The notes under the pieces are model-generated. The model was not told where the DNA came from. It did no database searches and was given only the letters and a program-made list of their open reading frames with translations. Position numbers and translations under genes: made by a program. From an uncultured Bacilli bacterium (lineage in GTDB: Bacteria; Bacillota_I; Bacilli_A; RF39; UBA660), in the NCBI GenBank assembly GCA_947585065.1, contig CANPWX010000019.1:1-11106 (forward strand): DNA of 11,106 nt. Direction: 5' to 3'. Shown one piece after another: positions 1 to 7,325 of this stretch (position 1 is the stretch's first letter; every line of letters begins with the position of its first letter).

Positions 1-1076
1 CCTGTTCCTCCAGTCCAATATAAACTATTATTCACATATTCTCCTAATTGTTCTGCTTCACTAAGATAGTCTAATTTATTTTGATCGAAACCATCATTTA
101 AAAGTTTCATCAAATCGCTTTCACTCCACTCATTGATCCCCCATTCTCCATTTACATTAGAACCTGAAGTATCCCAGCCGAACTCTCCAATAGACTCATC
201 TTTCACTAATTTTACTCTTTGACCTTCTGGGGTATTTACGAGACCTATGATTCGCCAAACTTGTTCTTCTATATTCACATAGTTGTGAACATAATCCGTA
301 TTATCATCTGTATAATTTGGCCCTGCATATCTTAATTCTGTTTTTTGTAATCTTGCTTTATAAAAAGGATCTTGTATATAAGTAATATTTGCATCTGTAT
401 GATCCACTTCATATAATCCAGAATTTCCACTATCTTCTTGTTCTTTAGATAATGCAAGTATGGTATCTATTAATGTTTTCTTTGCTTCTTTTGTATAGGT
501 TGCTATAATACTCACCTTACTTGCAAATGTTTTATTCATCGCATCTGTATCATCCATCGTGATATCCTCATCCATCCACAATCTTAATTCAAATGTTTTT
601 TCTTCTTCCTTTGTCATATATCCTATTTGTAATTGATAGCTTTCTACAGCATCATTTACTGTAGTTCTAGCTATTTTATTCTTTGTTAATAAATGAATTG
701 TTCCACTTTTATTTACTTCATTTAGTTTTTCTTTTACGAATCGACTATCTAATCTATTATTTTCTAAAGACACTCCTTTTGATTTACTTAATACTTCTAA
801 ATTAATTTGATATTTGACATTATCTTTACAATTATTTTTTATTGTAAAAGTAAATGGTTTTAACTTTTCTCCTTCACTATCTAAAATAGGGTATCCTTTC
901 TCTATTTGAATAGGATCTTTTTCGTTCATTAATGTTACATCAAAACAACTTGTTGCTAAATTATTATCATTTTCTTGTCTTAACACTAGTACCCAATAAG
1001 CATAAGAAATGCCTACTACACTTAATAATATGATAGTTATTCCTAAAAAAATTAATGAAGTTTTTCTTTTTTTCAT
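1..1076 (-). CDS. Exported protein with SipW-dependent-type signal (C-terminus cut by window edge)
   Basis: The frame is open from the ATG at 1074-1076 to the left edge, giving about 358 residues with no stop. An AGGAG lies 8 nt upstream of the ATG. Residues 1-28 begin with Lys/Arg, continue with a hydrophobic stretch and end in SYAYW, which resembles the SipW-processed signals of TasA/camelysin-like proteins. Residues about 40-180 look like a beta-sandwich of the TasA kind, with alternating hydrophobic strands and two cysteines, C44 and C83, that could form a disulfide. From about residue 265 a second module begins with VWRIIGL, continues through a WDTSGS stretch, and ends near the edge with NNSLYWTGG. 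I know this second module from exported proteins of uncultured gut Bacilli but know no function for it. It is probably secreted or on the cell surface. It is transcribed alone from the promoter at 1143-1171. Whether a SipW-like peptidase gene lies nearby is not visible. Confident as a gene and as exported; function unknown. Confidence 0.82.
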   Translation of the reverse strand, partial: MKKRKTSLIFLGITIILLSVVGISYAYWVLVLRQENDNNLATSCFDVTLMNEKDPIQIEKGYPILDSEGEKLKPFTFTIKNNCKDNVKYQINLEVLSKSKGVSLENNRLDSRFVKEKLNEVNKSGTIHLLTKNKIARTTVNDAVESYQLQIGYMTKEEEKTFELRLWMDEDITMDDTDAMNKTFASKVSIIATYTKEAKKTLIDTILALSKEQEDSGNSGLYEVDHTDANITYIQDPFYKARLQKTELRYAGPNYTDDNTDYVHNYVNIEEQVWRIIGLVNTPEGQRVKLVKDESIGEFGWDTSGSNVNGEWGINEWSESDLMKLLNDGFDQNKLDYLSEAEQLGEYVNNSLYWTGGT

Positions 1077-1142
1077 ACCCACTACTCCTACTTAATAATA
1101 TAACCACGTATTACTTTGCTATACTTTTTATCTCTTAACCTA

Positions 1143-1171
1143 ATTATAACTAAACGGCTATAAAAAATCAA
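1143..1171 (-). promoter_or_regulatory. Sigma-A-type promoter for the SipW-type exported protein gene
   Basis: On the minus strand TTGATT (1166-1171) and a perfect TATAAT (1143-1148) are separated by 17 nt. Transcription would start near 1136, leaving a 5' UTR of about 60 nt before the ATG at 1076. It lies directly after the terminator of the preceding operon, so this gene is very likely its own transcription unit. Confidence 0.65.
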
Positions 1172-1176
1172 GGCAT

Positions 1177-1206
1177 AAAAAACAAGGAAACAGAATAATT
1201 GTTTCC
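1177..1206 (-). terminator. Rho-independent terminator of the YihY operon
   Basis: Read on the minus strand, GGAAAC (1201-1206) pairs with GTTTCC (1186-1191) across a 9-nt loop and is followed by TTGTTTTTT (1177-1185). It sits about 100 nt after the stop codon of the YihY-family gene and just before the next promoter. The stem is only 6 bp, but the T-tract and the position support it. Confidence 0.65.
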
Positions 1207-1256
1207 CTATTCAGTATTACTTTTTGAGCCTATATTCTCTTCAATATACGGTCAAA

Positions 1257-1307
1257 GCAAGATGCACTTTTTTAATACTGGTGTGCACAATATTAGTATA
1301 ATCTTGC
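1257..1307. repeat. Nested inverted repeat just downstream of the YihY-family gene
   Basis: The arms GCAAGAT (1257-1263) and ATCTTGC (1301-1307) are perfect inverted copies. Inside them TGCAC (1263-1267) matches GTGCA (1283-1287), and ATACT (1275-1279) matches AGTAT (1295-1299). The inner pairings overlap, so alternative folds are possible. On the plus strand the outer arm is followed by a T-rich run inside the YihY-family gene; on the minus strand it directly follows that gene's stop. It may be a first terminator or an RNA-stabilising 3' structure. Confidence 0.4.
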
Positions 1308-1308
1308 T

Positions 1309-2151
1309 TTATTTTTTTATCATTCCTATTTTTTCCAAACGAGCTGCTTCCTCTGCATTAATAGCAATCGCAATAACAATAACATAAGCAATAATATAAA
1401 ACCAAAGCATCAAAACAACGAAATGAGCAAGCCCACCATATAATATATCATAATGAGCAAAATGACTAACATAAAAGGAATAAACACCCGTCGCGATAAC
1501 AAATCCTACTGTTGTGAAAATAGCACCCTTGGTTGTTGCAGAACTAGGAATACTTGTATCTGGTGCAAGAGTATATATAATTTTAATAAGTAAAAAGATT
1601 AGCAACCAAGAAACAGGGCCTTTGGATAAATTAATGAAGAAAACAATTGTAAAAGTAACCGTTTCATTTAAATTTACATAACGAACCATTTCAATAAACT
1701 TATCCCCAAAAGCTGGAACTAATAATAGAAATAAAATTAAGATAATAAATATAAATGTCATTAAAAATGCTTTGATCATTCTTTTCATGTATCTGGAGTT
1801 TTCACAATTATATAGTTGATTAGATGTAACAATCACTGAATTCGCACCCGTACTTGCCGCGACAAAAGAAACTATAAGAGGAATAAAAAATTCAGGTGTA
1901 AAACGAATATCTTCAATCATTGGCATGATAAGAGATCGAATATCTTCTCCAAAAGCTTTTAACAAAAAATTACCAATAAAATCAAAAGATACATGAAAAA
2001 ACATTGCCCCATGAATAATTAAAGTTACCATTGGCACGACTGCTAAAAGAAAAAAGAAAGCAAGTTGTCCAGGTAATACTAACATCTGTGGTTTACGTAG
2101 CATCTTCCATAATCTTTTTAAGATATTTCTTACTTTCTCAATTAATTTCAT
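1309..2151 (-). CDS. YihY/BrkB family integral membrane protein
   Basis: A 280-residue protein, normal length for the YihY/virulence factor BrkB family (older databases call it RNase BN, wrongly). About six hydrophobic segments are visible, near residues 26-52, 85-105, 124-148, 165-198, 209-232 and 240-268. Family-like features are the conserved segment around LPGQLAFFFLLAVVPM at the start, the GANSVIVTSNQLY stretch after the second helix, and the final helix ending in AINAE. The start ATG overlaps the stop of the upstream GGDEF-like gene by 4 nt (ATGA), and an AAGGAAG Shine-Dalgarno lies inside that gene, so translation is coupled. The molecular role of the family is not settled; a transport or envelope function is usual speculation. 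It is the last gene of a three-gene operon ending at 1177-1206. Family assignment is firm; function is open. Confidence 0.9.
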   Translation of the reverse strand: MKLIEKVRNILKRLWKMLRKPQMLVLPGQLAFFFLLAVVPMVTLIIHGAMFFHVSFDFIGNFLLKAFGEDIRSLIMPMIEDIRFTPEFFIPLIVSFVAASTGANSVIVTSNQLYNCENSRYMKRMIKAFLMTFIFIILILFLLLVPAFGDKFIEMVRYVNLNETVTFTIVFFINLSKGPVSWLLIFLLIKIIYTLAPDTSIPSSATTKGAIFTTVGFVIATGVYSFYVSHFAHYDILYGGLAHFVVLMLWFYIIAYVIVIAIAINAEEAARLEKIGMIKK

Positions 2152-4163
2152 TTTTCTTCTTCCTTTTTTAATTCTTTTTGTTTTTTAATATCTAATATAC
2201 ATTCATTTAAAGCATCTTCAATATTTTTCAAATCACTTTCAATCATACTATAGGATAATGTTACCCCATATGGAGAAGGTAAATTTTTAAAATCCTTTTT
2301 TAATTTATTAATGTAACTAGTAATTTGTTTAGAATTATATCCTACTAAATAAACAACAAATTCATTTCCATCCGTTCGAATAATATCCGAATTATCTAAT
2401 TGATTTTTAATCAAGCTATTTGCAGCAGCCCGAATCTGTTTATCGCCTTCTTCATAACCTAATGTATCATTAATTTCTTGAACTTTATCTAAATCAATCA
2501 TAATTATACTTTGTGGATAAATTGTATTTTTATTCCAATTTGGTAAATTTTCATTCAAATAATTACGATTTTTTAAAGAAGTTAACTGATCAATATATTT
2601 TAAACGATCCTCTTTTTTCACTTTCTTTTGCATTCTTACTTTTTTACTAGACAAATAGATAACGATTAAAAGAATAATAGCTAAAAAGATTACATAAAGA
2701 GCATATTTAGCAACAGTAGTAATAAACGATCCTCTTTTTTCAGTTAATTTAGCACTGTAATAACCTTGTTGAACCAAAGCATGTGGATCTAAATAATTGA
2801 TATATTTAGATAGTAAAGTATTCAGTGTATCAGACCCTTGAGAACGGAATACATAAGTTTGAGGAGTAACCTCATAATAACGGCTAGTAAAATGTTTTAA
2901 AATTCCATTTTGAAGAAATACTCCTTTTTCATGATCAATAGCAATTAATACATCTTTCTTTTTTAATACATCATTTAATTTATTAGAAGAATAAGTTTCT
3001 AAATGATAACCCTTAGACTCAAGATACTGAGCCAAAAGAGTATTCTCTTCTACATAGATAGAATAATTTTTAAAAGATTCATTAGATTCCAAAACAATAG
3101 GATTTGACTCATGAACATAAATATCATAACGAATAGGAATAGATGTATCAATCACAACTCCATTATTTAAAGTCGTATCATAACCACCATAAAGAGTAAT
3201 TTTTCCATTATTAAAATCTCGAATCATTTTCTTATCATTATTATATTTTGTATATTTCATTTCAACATCAGCAAAATTTTCAAAAGAAGATAAAAATTCA
3301 CTAAAAATACCACCAAACTTACCATCACCAAAAACTTCATAAGGAGCATGAACACGATATCCATAAACAATAGGTAATTTCTGTAAATAAGCCATAGCAG
3401 CATCTTTAATATTTAAATTAGTCTGAAATAATATTTTTTCTTCTTTAACCATTTTTTCATTCAAATAATCTTCTATCCAACCAATAGAATATTTTTTCAT
3501 AATACGAAATAATACACTGTTAGATAAATCCTCAGCATAGTAATATCTTTTTAAATCACTAAAATGATAAATAATAGTATAATTTTTTGCTAAAATCAAA
3601 TTCATATATTCAATTCTTGGTACAATTAAATACGATACTGCCCCTTGTTCCAAAGAAGCCCAAAGCTCATCCTCTGTATTGTAAACAGTATAAAGATTAT
3701 TAGGTCCTAAATAATTTTTAACAAAATCAGCATCACTTTCTAAAATACCAATTCTTTTTTCCTGAATAGTTTGAATAGAAGAAATGAACTCTTTAGAAGG
3801 ACTAACAAGAATAAAATGATCTTCATAAAACGTAATAGCACTTGTAGGAATACTATTTCCAACCCTAAAAACTAAATCAGAAGCTTCCTCATTACGATTA
3901 ATAGTAATAGGATTCAATTTTAAATTATATTCTTCAGAAAAATCTTTCAAAAAACTATAAAAAATACCTTCTCCTAAATTTCCAAAAATATTACTATTAT
4001 TAATAACAGATAAATTTTGTAACTTTGTTTCATTTTCACTAATCCAATGTCTTTCCTCTGAATTTAACTTTGTACCATCATCAAAGAAGAAAACAAAGAA
4101 AAGAAGAATAGAAAGAAGAACAACACCAAAGAAAAGAAACAAAACTCCTTTTAATTTTTTCAT
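2148..4163 (-). CDS. Membrane sensor: two solute-binding-like domains plus degenerate GGDEF domain
   Basis: A 671-residue protein with a transmembrane helix at about 5-28, an extracellular region of about 450 residues, a second helix at about 483-504, then a cytoplasmic GGDEF domain (about 520-660). The extracellular part opens with LNSEERHWISENE, like the lead-in of BvgS/EvgS-type Venus-flytrap domains. It is long enough for two SBP_bac_3-like lobed domains, about 33-255 and 258-475. In the GGDEF domain D557, N565 and D574, matching the first metal Asp and the guanine-binding residues of active cyclases, are kept. The signature reads DGNEF at 598-602, so the third acidic, metal-binding position is Asn. 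The product-inhibition site (RxxD) lacks its Arg. It may therefore bind GTP or c-di-GMP-like ligands without making c-di-GMP; this is inference. The start is an ATG with AAGGAGAG 9 nt upstream, 6 nt after the preceding gene; it overlaps the YihY-family gene by 4 nt. A ligand-sensing or signalling role is likely. Confidence 0.85.
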   Translation of the reverse strand: MKKLKGVLFLFFGVVLLSILLFFVFFFDDGTKLNSEERHWISENETKLQNLSVINNSNIFGNLGEGIFYSFLKDFSEEYNLKLNPITINRNEEASDLVFRVGNSIPTSAITFYEDHFILVSPSKEFISSIQTIQEKRIGILESDADFVKNYLGPNNLYTVYNTEDELWASLEQGAVSYLIVPRIEYMNLILAKNYTIIYHFSDLKRYYYAEDLSNSVLFRIMKKYSIGWIEDYLNEKMVKEEKILFQTNLNIKDAAMAYLQKLPIVYGYRVHAPYEVFGDGKFGGIFSEFLSSFENFADVEMKYTKYNNDKKMIRDFNNGKITLYGGYDTTLNNGVVIDTSIPIRYDIYVHESNPIVLESNESFKNYSIYVEENTLLAQYLESKGYHLETYSSNKLNDVLKKKDVLIAIDHEKGVFLQNGILKHFTSRYYEVTPQTYVFRSQGSDTLNTLLSKYINYLDPHALVQQGYYSAKLTEKRGSFITTVAKYALYVIFLAIILLIVIYLSSKKVRMQKKVKKEDRLKYIDQLTSLKNRNYLNENLPNWNKNTIYPQSIIMIDLDKVQEINDTLGYEEGDKQIRAAANSLIKNQLDNSDIIRTDGNEFVVYLVGYNSKQITSYINKLKKDFKNLPSPYGVTLSYSMIESDLKNIEDALNECILDIKKQKELKKEEEK

Positions 4164-4169
4164 AAAAGA

Positions 4170-4664
4170 CTACTCTCCTTCCGAAGTAGAAGGCATTGGA
4201 TTATTGTTATTCCAAATAACAATCGAACGATTAATATTCTTCGCACCCATTAAAGTAAATCCAGGAGAAGTCTCACTAGCATCAGAAACTAAAGTAAAAT
4301 GAATATCATAAACAGATTGATCTTCCTCACTGATCACTTCTAAAGCAGTATTAGCAATTTCCTTTGCTCGATCTAAAGTAACATTTTGAAATTGAATTCG
4401 AATATAAATAATCTTACCTTGACTATGAACATCAACACCAAGTACAGTATCACTCTCAGTTAATTTATCTACAACAGCCGTTTTCTCTTCCTCAGTAAAA
4501 GGATAATTTTCCATTCCATCTAAACGTTCCCCATAAGGAGATTTATTCCCGCCAAAAAACATATTGACACAGACCACACTAATAACAATGATACAAATTA
4601 AAATAATCACACTAAAAAGGATCAAGATTCGATTATTGTACCAAATGTCTTTTAATTTTTTCAT
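4170..4664 (-). CDS. Small single-pass membrane protein of unknown function, first gene of the GGDEF/YihY operon
   Basis: I prefer the ATG at 4662-4664 (164 residues) over the in-frame ATG at 4674-4676, because the sequence between them (GGGTGAG) is a good Shine-Dalgarno for the second and nothing precedes the first. A positively charged N-terminus (MKKLKD) is followed by one transmembrane helix at about 13-37. The rest, about 125 residues, should lie outside the cell: an acidic linker, then a compact alpha/beta segment. In that segment a strand pair around VDVHSQGKIIYIRIQF leads to a helix around RAKEIANTALEVIS and strands around YDIHFTLV and RSIVIW. The tail is Asn/Pro/Ser/Glu rich. Cys24 and Cys32 lie in the membrane and do not form a lipobox. 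I do not recognise the family. Its stop is 6 nt before the sensor gene, so it may be an accessory or ligand-presenting partner of that sensor; this is inference. Confidence 0.8.
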   Translation of the reverse strand: MKKLKDIWYNNRILILFSVIILICIIVISVVCVNMFFGGNKSPYGERLDGMENYPFTEEEKTAVVDKLTESDTVLGVDVHSQGKIIYIRIQFQNVTLDRAKEIANTALEVISEEDQSVYDIHFTLVSDASETSPGFTLMGAKNINRSIVIWNNNNPMPSTSEGE

Positions 4665-4667
4665 ATA

Positions 4668-4674
4668 CTCACCC
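4668..4674 (-). promoter_or_regulatory. Shine-Dalgarno that decides the start of the small membrane protein
   Basis: GGGTGAG on the minus strand, 3 nt before the ATG at 4664. It matches the 3' part of the ideal AAGGAGGTGA, for which such short spacing is expected. No comparable site precedes the earlier ATG at 4676. Confidence 0.6.
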
Positions 4675-4694
4675 ATTTTTCGATTTGCATATTT

Positions 4695-4700
4695 ATTATA
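4695..4700 (-). promoter_or_regulatory. -10 box for the membrane protein/GGDEF/YihY operon
   Basis: A perfect TATAAT on the minus strand lies between the typA terminator and the first gene. The hexamer 17 nt upstream (TTCCAA) matches the -35 consensus poorly. Transcription would begin near 4688, with about 24 nt before the ATG. Confidence 0.5.
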
Positions 4701-4736
4701 CCTTAAAATTAATAAATTGGAAAGAACTTTCGATTG

Positions 4737-4770
4737 AAAAAAAATCCAATGTCAGAAAACAAAGGATTTT
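4737..4770 (-). terminator. Probable Rho-independent terminator of typA
   Basis: On the minus strand AAAATCC (4764-4770) pairs with GGATTTT (4741-4747). A short inner TGT/ACA pairing can extend the stem, and T residues follow (4737-4740). The hairpin overlaps the typA stop codon at 4769-4771. The stem is AT-rich, so it may be leaky. Confidence 0.5.
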
Positions 4771-6580
4771 ACTCACTAACACGATTTTTACGAAAACGCA
4801 TTTTAGGATCTAAAATAGCTTTTCTAAGACGAATATCACTCGGTGTCACTTCAACATACTCATCATCTTCAATAAATTCTAAAGCTTCTTCCAAAGAAAA
4901 TTTTCTAGCCTTAGTTAAATTAATAGCTTCATCCGATCCACTAGCTCGTGTATTAGTTAAATTTTTATTTTTACAAGGATTCACATCCAAATCATTATCA
5001 CGATTATGAATACCAACAATCATACCAACATAAACATCAGTAGCTGGTTCAATAATTAAAGTACCACGATCTTGTAAATTCCATAAAGAATAACCTAACG
5101 CTTTTCCATTCTCCATAGAAACCATAACCCCGTTCTTACGTCCTTCAATTGGTCCAACATATGGTTTATAATCTTCAAAACTACGAACCATAATTCCTTC
5201 TCCCTTAGTGTTTGTAATAAAAGCACTTCGATAACCAATAAGGCCTCTAGTAGGAGCCAAAAATTCTAAATGAGCATAACCATCTTCATTAGTAGAAACA
5301 ACTTCTAATGTAGCTTTTCTTTCTTGTAAATCACTAATAATCGTGCCTTGATACTCACTCGGCACATTAATAATGACTCTCTCAAAAGGTTCATATTTCT
5401 TGCCATCTCTTTCTTCCATCAAAACTTCAGGCTTTGAAACACAAAGTTCATACCCTTCTCTTCGCATATTCTCTAGCAAAATAGATAAATGAAGTTCTCC
5501 ACGTCCACTCACTTTATAACCATCAGAATCAGGCAAAGCCTCCACTAAAAGTCCAACATTAGTTTGAAGTTCTCTTTCCAAACGTTCTTTAATATGACGA
5601 GTAGTCAAAAATTTTCCACTTTTTCCAACAAAAGGTCCATCATTAACTAAAAAATTCATAGATAACGTAGGTTTTTCAATCATAATAGGAGGAAGTCCAT
5701 CAGGATGATTTTTATCACAAACAGTATCTCCAATAGAAATATCTGCACATCCAGCAATTGTAACAATATCTCCATAATAAACGACATCTTTTTCAACACG
5801 TCTTATTCCTTCATTTACAAAAAGTTTAGTAACACGAAAAGACTCCAAATCACCGTGATTTCTCACCAAAGAAACCGTCTCACCAACTTTAATTACACCA
5901 CGACTAACACGTCCAACTCCAAGTCTTCCTAAAAAATTATCATATTCTAAATTACTAATTTGAAGTTGAAGAGGATCATTTTCACTTCCTTGAAAAGGTT
6001 CTACTTGTTTTAAAATAGTTTCTAAAAGAGGTTCAATATTCACACCTTTTTCTTCTAAACTATACTGAGCAATCCCGTCTCTAGCAATTCCATAAATAAT
6101 TGGAAAATCAAGTTGTTCATCCGTAGCATTTAATTCCATAAATAAATTAAAAGTCATATCTACAACTTCTTCAGGTCTAGCATTTGTTTTATCAATTTTA
6201 TTAATAAATAAAATAGGTCTTAAGTTTTGTTCCAAAGCCTTCTTTAAAACAAATCGAGTTTGAGGCATAGGTCCCTCTGCAGAATCCACAATTAAAATAA
6301 CAGTATCTACAGTTTTAATAACACGTTCTACTTCACTAGAAAAATCCGCATGTCCTGGAGTATCTACAATATTAATTTTATAATCTTTATATCGAATAGA
6401 ACAATTTTTAGAATAAATGGTAATACCTCTTTCTCTTTCAATAGTATCACTATCCATAACACAATCAACAATTTCTTCATGTTCATGAAATGCACCATTT
6501 TGTTCTAATAATGCATCAACTAATGTACTTTTACCAGCATCAACATGGGCAACAACAGCAATATTAATAATCTTATCCAT
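4769..6580 (-). CDS. typA: Translational GTPase TypA/BipA
   Basis: A 603-residue protein, normal for TypA/BipA, a ribosome-binding GTPase of the EF-G/LepA group that helps 50S assembly and stress or cold adaptation. The GTPase motifs are intact: P-loop AHVDAGKST (11-19), switch I RERGIT (49-54), DTPGH (73-77) and NKID (127-130). A beta-barrel domain II and EF-G-like domains III and V follow. The C-terminal region specific to the family carries the NGVMVS, GMIVG and LTNTRASGSDE-type signatures. The protein ends in the usual stretch that includes DDEYVEVTPSDIRLRK. The start ATG has AAGGGGAG 8 nt upstream (6589-6596). It is a single-gene unit with a strong promoter at 6616-6644 and a likely terminator over its stop codon. 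Nothing appears broken. Identification is firm. Confidence 0.98.
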   Translation of the reverse strand: MDKIINIAVVAHVDAGKSTLVDALLEQNGAFHEHEEIVDCVMDSDTIERERGITIYSKNCSIRYKDYKINIVDTPGHADFSSEVERVIKTVDTVILIVDSAEGPMPQTRFVLKKALEQNLRPILFINKIDKTNARPEEVVDMTFNLFMELNATDEQLDFPIIYGIARDGIAQYSLEEKGVNIEPLLETILKQVEPFQGSENDPLQLQISNLEYDNFLGRLGVGRVSRGVIKVGETVSLVRNHGDLESFRVTKLFVNEGIRRVEKDVVYYGDIVTIAGCADISIGDTVCDKNHPDGLPPIMIEKPTLSMNFLVNDGPFVGKSGKFLTTRHIKERLERELQTNVGLLVEALPDSDGYKVSGRGELHLSILLENMRREGYELCVSKPEVLMEERDGKKYEPFERVIINVPSEYQGTIISDLQERKATLEVVSTNEDGYAHLEFLAPTRGLIGYRSAFITNTKGEGIMVRSFEDYKPYVGPIEGRKNGVMVSMENGKALGYSLWNLQDRGTLIIEPATDVYVGMIVGIHNRDNDLDVNPCKNKNLTNTRASGSDEAINLTKARKFSLEEALEFIEDDEYVEVTPSDIRLRKAILDPKMRFRKNRVSE

Positions 6581-6615
6581 AACATATACTCCCCTTCAAA
6601 ATAAGTCACTAAACG

Positions 6616-6644
6616 ATAATACTACAAAATTTCTCATTTTTCAA
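6616..6644 (-). promoter_or_regulatory. Sigma-A-type promoter of typA
   Basis: TTGAAA (6639-6644) and TATTAT (6616-6621) on the minus strand are separated by exactly 17 nt; each hexamer matches consensus at five of six positions. The start site would be near 6609, giving a UTR of about 29 nt that contains the AAGGGGAG Shine-Dalgarno. Confidence 0.75.
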
Positions 6645-6669
6645 GTATTTTTGACATTTAAAATTTCTC
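6626..6669. repeat. Direct repeat spanning the typA promoter
   Basis: AAAATTTCTC occurs at 6626-6635 and again at 6660-6669, 34 bp apart, close to three or so helical turns. One copy lies between the -35 and -10 of typA and the other about 16 bp upstream of the -35. It could be a paired protein-binding site or chance in AT-rich DNA. Confidence 0.35.
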
Positions 6670-6691
6670 GAATGGAAAATAAAAAAAAGAA

Positions 6692-7324
6692 TTAGTCTTT
6701 CTTATCACTTAAATTAATACTTTCTAATTCTTTACCATTAATCCTATCCTTTTTCGGAAGTTCTATATTTTTTTCTACTTTTAACCCATGACTTGCTTGA
6801 ATATTCTTAAACCATCGTGTAAATACATTCATAAATACCATAATAGCTACGATAATATAAACAATATCAATAACAAAACCCCATATCGTAGTCACAATAG
6901 AACTTTGAAGAACTTCAAACAAACTATCTCCCAAATTTTCCACAAAAATAAACGGAATTTTAATCAAACAAATCAAAACAATTAATAGAAAAAGATCAAA
7001 AAAGATTTTCAAATTTTCACGAAAACTATTCTTAGACATCACATCAACCACATGACGAATAGTTTCAAATAATTCTTCAAACTGACGATAGAAAAATCCC
7101 TTCTTTTGACTAATTTTTTTAGAATCAATTCCTCTTTTAAAATAAATAGTATCTCGAACAGAATTTACTGAACCAAAAATCTTTAGAAGATCACTTTCCA
7201 TATTTCCTTCATTTCTTTTTTCATTTAATAAATTTTTATAATATTGAATCTCCTCTGCTACTGCTTCATTAGTCAAAATATTTAAAGACTTTTTTAAATT
7301 TTCAAAAAATACTTCTTCTTTCAT
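6692..7324 (-). CDS. HAAS/DUF1700-like two-helix membrane protein
   Basis: A 210-residue protein. Residues 5-62 fit the HAAS signalling domain pattern seen in DUF1700 proteins: FFENLKKSLNIL, then EEIQYYKNLLNEK, then a GS turn (GSVNSVRDTIY). Two membrane helices follow at about 106-128 and 145-168, joined by a short extracellular loop, and the remaining 42 residues form a charged cytoplasmic tail. In many Firmicutes HAAS proteins sit beside PadR-type repressors and are thought to act with them in envelope responses. No PadR gene is visible here; the partner by position is the unknown 552-residue protein, whose stop is 1 nt before this ATG. The Shine-Dalgarno AGGAAG lies within that upstream gene, so translation is probably coupled. 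The 3' end has only a weak AT-rich hairpin before typA. Domain call is good; function is not known. Confidence 0.82.
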   Translation of the reverse strand: MKEEVFFENLKKSLNILTNEAVAEEIQYYKNLLNEKRNEGNMESDLLKIFGSVNSVRDTIYFKRGIDSKKISQKKGFFYRQFEELFETIRHVVDVMSKNSFRENLKIFFDLFLLIVLICLIKIPFIFVENLGDSLFEVLQSSIVTTIWGFVIDIVYIIVAIMVFMNVFTRWFKNIQASHGLKVEKNIELPKKDRINGKELESINLSDKKD

Positions 7325-7325
7325 A

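Noticed and set aside
1199..1387. Plus-strand open frame of about 62 codons overlapping the end of the YihY-family gene
   Set aside because: It has no Shine-Dalgarno, lies across terminator and inverted-repeat DNA and is antisense to a clear gene.
1309..2151. Annotation of the YihY-family protein as ribonuclease BN
   Set aside because: That name comes from an old misassignment; the sequence is a polytopic membrane protein with no nuclease motif.
2148..4163. Mycoplasma-type code in which TGA means Trp
   Set aside because: Genes are full length under the standard bacterial code, Trp is encoded by TGG, and TGA is the overlap stop at 2148-2150.
4734..5009. Plus-strand open frame opposite the 3' end of typA
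   Set aside because: It is the antisense of a strongly conserved coding region and has no ribosome site.
5705..5932. Plus-strand open frame inside typA, rich in Asn, Ser and Ile
   Set aside because: Composition is that of an antisense shadow of AT-rich coding DNA.
6672..6712. Terminator between the HAAS gene and typA
   Set aside because: A T-rich run follows the stop, but the only stem is about 5 bp of A/T pairs; too weak to list.
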